Positions 61,016 through 64,000 of a stretch of 64,000 nucleotides of DNA are shown here, in pieces (the stretch's first letter is position 1; each line of letters begins with the position of its first letter). The DNA is from Desulfomonile sp963700305. GTDB lineage: Bacteria; Desulfobacterota; Desulfomonilia; Desulfomonilales; Desulfomonilaceae. The position numbers and the translations under genes were made by a program. The DNA lies in assembly GCA_963700305.1 (NCBI GenBank), contig CAVOXB010000026.1, forward strand, positions 341,076-405,075. The letters are read 5' to 3'. Under the pieces are notes generated by a model. The model was not told the origin of the DNA. It saw nothing but the letters and a program-made list of their open reading frames with translations, and ran no database searches.

Positions 61016-61828
61016 ATGCCTTTTGGGCGTAAAGTCCAGGAAGATGCCCTCGTCAAATCTGCGAGGCGTTGTTGTGTCTGTCACGTGTTCACAGGCAGAG
61101 AAGCCGAAGTACAACACATTACACCGGAATCCGAAAATGGCCCTAACGCGATTGACAACGCCATTGTTCTTTGTCAGAGATGCCATGGAGAAGCGGGGCA
61201 CTATGATACACAACATCCTAGGGGAAACAAATACAGCAGAGAAGAATTAAGAAGGCACAGGGATCTGTGGTGGGGCACTTGTGAACGCGCGTCTGGGTTT
61301 TCGGTCCCAGAGGATCCCATATCCATTAGTCCACCCACAATAACGCTGATTGACTCTCATAGACAGACTCAGGGGGAATTTGCTGTTTCCAACCGCTCTA
61401 ATGACCCATATTGGCAGGTGTGGCTCCGCCTCACTTTTCGACCTGACCCAATCAATCTGGCGGATATGGAAATTGCCATCACCGAACGCAGTCCGCAGGG
61501 GGCCAGGGCCAAGCGAGCGGGCGATTTATCCGTGCAAGGTCTCCACGTGATCACTCACGACAAGTCAGGAAATCAATTAAGGTTTTTTATGATTGACCGC
61601 CTGCGCCCAGGTCAGTATGTCTATTTGATTGCCAGATTACCCATCGAGACCCGACCAATTAAAAATCTTCAATTATGCCTTGATTTGTGGAGTTTTGGCA
61701 GTAGTCCGTTAGCATTGAGTTTCGGAGAAGGTTCGGCTACTTTGCCGATAGAATTTCCGGTACCACTATGGCGATGGCGAGAGAGTAAGGTCTGGTTTGA
61801 ATTTAGCTATCCGTTGGAGGATTCATGA
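61016..61828 (+). CDS. HNH endonuclease with an extra C-terminal domain
   Basis: The 270-residue protein has an HNH domain in residues 19-85: RRCCVCHVFTGREAEVQHIT, PNAIDNAIVLCQRCHGEAGHY, with CCVC and CQRC zinc pairs, catalytic H in QHI and the N-x8-H. After a hinge at about residue 95 (DLWWGTC) follows a 165-residue part of beta-strands (YWQVWLRLTFRPDPI, LQLCLDLWSFGSS) that I do not recognise. It is bracketed by inverted GGGGACACC repeats, which suggests a mobile cassette. Target DNA unknown. Confidence 0.75.
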   Translation: MPFGRKVQEDALVKSARRCCVCHVFTGREAEVQHITPESENGPNAIDNAIVLCQRCHGEAGHYDTQHPRGNKYSREELRRHRDLWWGTCERASGFSVPEDPISISPPTITLIDSHRQTQGEFAVSNRSNDPYWQVWLRLTFRPDPINLADMEIAITERSPQGARAKRAGDLSVQGLHVITHDKSGNQLRFFMIDRLRPGQYVYLIARLPIETRPIKNLQLCLDLWSFGSSPLALSFGEGSATLPIEFPVPLWRWRESKVWFEFSYPLEDS

Positions 61829-61845
61829 AGCGACGCAAGGAAAAT

Positions 61846-61944
61846 TCAGGGGAAATTCAGGGGACGGGGAAATTCACAGGAAATTCAGGACCAGAAATTC
61901 ACAGAAATTCAGGGACAAAATTCAGGGGACACCATACTTAATTC
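61846..61944. repeat. GGGGACACC repeat cluster, right of the HNH gene
   Basis: Several decayed AAATTCAGGGGA units lead to a complete copy at 61919-61944 (AATTCAGGGGACACCATACT plus TAATTC). Its orientation is opposite to the cluster at 60742-60900. Confidence 0.75.
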
Positions 61945-62046
61945 ACCTAACCTTTTCGAACCGTTCGGAGTTGTGAACCAATCAGCGAGTTAATAGAGCG
62001 TAAGCGTACGGCACTGCAAATTCCGGAAATTCCGCATAATTCCCAT

Positions 62047-62072
62047 AATTCAGGGGACACCATACTTGATTC
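62047..62072. repeat. Single GGGGACACC repeat copy
   Basis: AATTCAGGGGACACCATACT followed by TGATTC; same element as 61919-61944 with one base changed. Confidence 0.7.
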
Positions 62073-62177
62073 CATAGCTTTACAGTGACTCAACAAGTGG
62101 TGCATATTAATTGCGATGATCATTCAGTTACGGCCTGGATGTACCCACACTAGCCGGTTCCAGGAAATTGTTGGGCA

Positions 62178-62230
62178 GGCTTTCCAGTATGACATTATTG
62201 GCTTTTCAGGACTAGGCAGGCTGGAAAGCC
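62178..62230 (+). promoter_or_regulatory. Inverted repeat upstream of the DUF169 gene
   Basis: GGCTTTCCAG (62178-62187) and CTGGAAAGCC (62221-62230) are exact inverted copies 33 bases apart, 74 bases before the ATG at 62305. In RNA it forms a stem with a structured loop. I cannot match it to a known riboswitch. Confidence 0.4.
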
Positions 62231-62304
62231 CCACAAAAGCTGTTCGCCTCGGATGACTGGATGATAACTAATTGCGAACGACTTATTTGCGGAGGGCTTT
62301 AGCC

Positions 62305-63129
62305 ATGGACAAAACCAAGATCGGCGAGTTTCTGGACATCTTGGGCATGAGAGAACAGCCTTTCGGGATCTACTATTCAGATACAGCGCCTGAGGGGGCT
62401 ATCTCGCCCAAGCCTAGCCCTCTCCCTTCTATTGAGATGGAAGCAAAAGGGCAAGTTGATTGGAAATCCGTTTACGAGAACTGGTCTTGCGTGATCGGCG
62501 TTTTGTGGCGGGCCCGAGCAAAAGGGGTGGCAGCCTGTTTTGACAGAGAGCACTTCGGCTGCTTGGGCGGTGCGTTCTATCTGGGATATTTGAAGCCTCA
62601 ACTTGAAGCCATCGTATACTATGTATCCACAGGGGCTCCCGGTCAAAGGGAAGGCGAGCGCTATTTCGAATCTCCGGAAATAACCCGCAAATTTTTCGAG
62701 ACCATGGATCCTCGTCCTGCTCCTGGCCGGTACTGCATTTTCAAGCCGATCAATATGTTTTCGGAAGGGGAACGTCCGGAGCTTGTAGTGTTTTTCGCTC
62801 GTGCGGAAACAATAGCCGGTCTGAACCAATTGGCCACTTTTGTGACGAATGATTTTGAGGCTGTTCGCTCACCTTTCGGTGCCGGGTGCACCAACATTAT
62901 TACATGGCCGTTGAAATACCTCGCTCAAGGTGAACTCAAGGCGGTAATCGGCGGCTGGGACCCATCGGATCGCAAGTTCATGAAACCCGACGAGCTGACG
63001 TTCTCGGTTCCCATGGAAATGTTTGAGCGTATGGTGAACAGATGTAAGGAGTCGTTTCTGACGACTGATACATGGGCCCATGTGAGGAAAAGGATCGAGA
63101 GAAGCAGAAAAGCATGGGGAGAAGAATAA
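62305..63129 (+). CDS. DUF169-family protein
   Basis: ATG 62305 (MDKTKIGEFLDILGMREQPFG) is chosen over an in-frame ATG 11 codons earlier; GGAGGG precedes it. The 274-residue protein fits DUF169: LGMREQPFGIYYSD near the start, RAKGVAACFDREHFGCLGGAFYLG, YCIFKPINMF, VVFFARAETIAGLNQLATF and GAGCTNIITWPLKY. Conserved Cys (CFDREHFGCLGG and GAGC) suggest metal or cofactor binding. The family occurs widely in anaerobes but has no proven activity. It is 22 bases before a HAD phosphatase gene, likely one transcript. Confidence 0.82.
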   Translation: MDKTKIGEFLDILGMREQPFGIYYSDTAPEGAISPKPSPLPSIEMEAKGQVDWKSVYENWSCVIGVLWRARAKGVAACFDREHFGCLGGAFYLGYLKPQLEAIVYYVSTGAPGQREGERYFESPEITRKFFETMDPRPAPGRYCIFKPINMFSEGERPELVVFFARAETIAGLNQLATFVTNDFEAVRSPFGAGCTNIITWPLKYLAQGELKAVIGGWDPSDRKFMKPDELTFSVPMEMFERMVNRCKESFLTTDTWAHVRKRIERSRKAWGEE

Positions 63130-63151
63130 TCCTCAACCGCAGTGAGGGAAG

Positions 63152-63853
63152 ATGACGTCTGAAATGCCTAAACTGATTTTATTCGATATTGACGGAACGC
63201 TCATAGACTCTGCTGGAGCCGGTATCGCGGCTCTGAATCAGGCTCTGGAAGATCTGGCCGGCGTAAAGGACGGATTCAACGACATAGATTGCGCTGGTAA
63301 AACCGATATTCAAATAATAAAGGAAGCCTGCGAAAAATTCGATCTTAAGGCCGACAATGGTTTAATTCCCAGATTTGTGGAGCGTTATCTGCCACATCTG
63401 AAGTCTAATGTGAAGGTTCGCAACGGTGGGCACGTAAAAGCCGGGATTTACGCTCTGCTGCATGGCCTTCAATGGAGAGGGAACCATGCACTCGGATTGC
63501 TCACCGGGAACATACAAGAAGGAGGGAGGTTGAAACTCCAGCCTCATTCCCTGAATGAGTTCTTCACTTTCGGAGCCTTTGGAGATGATCACGAGGATCG
63601 GAATCAACTTCTTCCGATTGCAGTCAGACGCTATTCCGAGCAGACAGGCTGTGCTGTGGATTTTTCCCGCTGCCTCATCGTGGGTGACACTCCTCGAGAC
63701 GTGGAATGCGCCCGAATCCACGGCGCACGGTGTTTGGCAGTGGCCACGGGCAGGAGGCATTCGGTTGACGATTTGGAACGCTCCGGTGCTGACCTTACAC
63801 TTCCCGATCTTTCAGAAACAGAATTTGTGCTGAAATGGATTGAACAGATTTGA
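63152..63853 (+). CDS. HAD-superfamily hydrolase (phosphoglycolate-phosphatase-like)
   Basis: The 233-residue protein has HAD motif I LILFDIDGTLIDSAGAG (DxDGT), a helical cap after residue 20, motif II LGLLTGNIQEG, and motif III/IV CLIVGDTPRDVECARIHGAR, with the C-terminal RCLAVATGRR. It looks like a small-molecule phosphatase of the Gph type, acting in the cytoplasm on a phosphate monoester. Substrate unknown. It follows the DUF169 gene. Confidence 0.85.
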   Translation: MTSEMPKLILFDIDGTLIDSAGAGIAALNQALEDLAGVKDGFNDIDCAGKTDIQIIKEACEKFDLKADNGLIPRFVERYLPHLKSNVKVRNGGHVKAGIYALLHGLQWRGNHALGLLTGNIQEGGRLKLQPHSLNEFFTFGAFGDDHEDRNQLLPIAVRRYSEQTGCAVDFSRCLIVGDTPRDVECARIHGARCLAVATGRRHSVDDLERSGADLTLPDLSETEFVLKWIEQI

Positions 63854-63880
63854 TTGAGTGGGTTCAGGTGAAGGGATTGT

Positions 63881-63903
63881 GGAGCGGGAGCTGTTCCCGC
63901 TCC
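63881..63903 (+). terminator. Hairpin after the HAD gene
   Basis: GGAGCGGGA, loop GCTGT, TCCCGCTCC: a perfect 9-bp stem 28 bases after the stop. Only a weak T run follows, so it is a probable terminator. Confidence 0.6.
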
Positions 63904-64000
63904 GCCATATTTCGAATAATCTTCATCCTTTTCCTCCCGCCTAATTAATACGAGGGCCGCAAGTTCTCTTGATTAATCATCGTCAAGATCTCGCGTCTTT

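Larger units (their letters stand above)
61829..62304. other. Repeat-rich intergenic stretch, 476 bases
   Basis: Contains decayed and complete GGGGACACC repeats (61846-61944, 62047-62072) and, near the right end, a 10-bp inverted repeat (62178-62230) upstream of the DUF169 gene. No gene supported. Confidence 0.5.

Noticed and set aside
59474..62304. CRISPR array or insertion sequence
   Set aside because: Repeats are palindromic or irregularly spaced, there are no regular spacers, no cas genes, and no transposase frame in the stretch.

Overview
The window looks like a chromosomal segment of an anaerobic Desulfobacterota bacterium (deltaproteobacterium), plausibly close to Desulfomonile or other benzoyl-CoA degraders. 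This is inference from gene content: a 6-hydroxycyclohex-1-ene-1-carbonyl-CoA dehydrogenase, a 4-hydroxybutyryl-CoA-dehydratase-family protein, a four-subunit 2-oxoacid:ferredoxin oxidoreductase, and a nif cluster with nifI1 and nifI2 between nifH and nifD. No 16S rRNA or other decisive marker is present.

Layout. Positions 1-31.7 kb are mostly housekeeping and scattered metabolism: hemW (cut by the left edge), a broken nuclease gene, tRNA-Gln(CUG), tsaC, a membrane histidine kinase overlapping a zincin peptidase, pth, a methyltransferase, had, a class IV aminotransferase, secA, a coiled-coil lipoprotein, a class I aminotransferase, korDABC with an ACT-domain gene, an inverse-autotransporter-like beta-domain protein, a higBA toxin-antitoxin pair, an aromatic amino acid gene fusing DAHP synthase to prephenate dehydratase, a degenerate AAA+ regulator, the dehydratase-family flavoprotein, comF and a SAM-hydrolase-family gene. 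From 31.9 to 48.3 kb runs a same-strand exopolysaccharide cluster: glycosyltransferases, a polytopic membrane protein, two polysaccharide deacetylases, sugar N-acyl and N-formyl transferases, a methyltransferase and an AsnB-type amidotransferase. Two small secreted proteins follow. From 50.0 to 59.5 kb lies nifH-I1-I2-D-K-ferredoxin-E-N-B behind a clear -24/-12 (sigma54) promoter. The right end holds repeats, a pentapeptide-repeat protein, an HNH nuclease, a DUF169 protein and a HAD phosphatase.

Two things stand out. First, the gene for the DAHP synthase/prephenate dehydratase fusion is preceded by a 37-codon leader rich in Phe codons and by mutually exclusive hairpins ending in an intrinsic terminator, which together form an apparent phenylalanine attenuator. 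Second, many genes are broken by one-base insertions or deletions although the protein sequence resumes perfectly in the next frame. These breaks are scattered singly outside nif but are dense in nifH-nifI1-nifI2-nifD-nifK (at least 15 in about 4.7 kb), while the ferredoxin, nifE, nifN and nifB genes that follow are intact. Because catalytic residues are preserved, a sequence or assembly error, or very recent decay, is more likely than old pseudogenes. Such genes are listed as one CDS across the break, with the break positions given.

Repeats include a family built on GGGGACACC...ACTTAATT that flanks two genes in inverted orientation, a CCGGCATCTTGCCGG hairpin family, and two other dispersed palindromes. 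No rRNA operon, CRISPR array, prophage or complete insertion sequence was seen.
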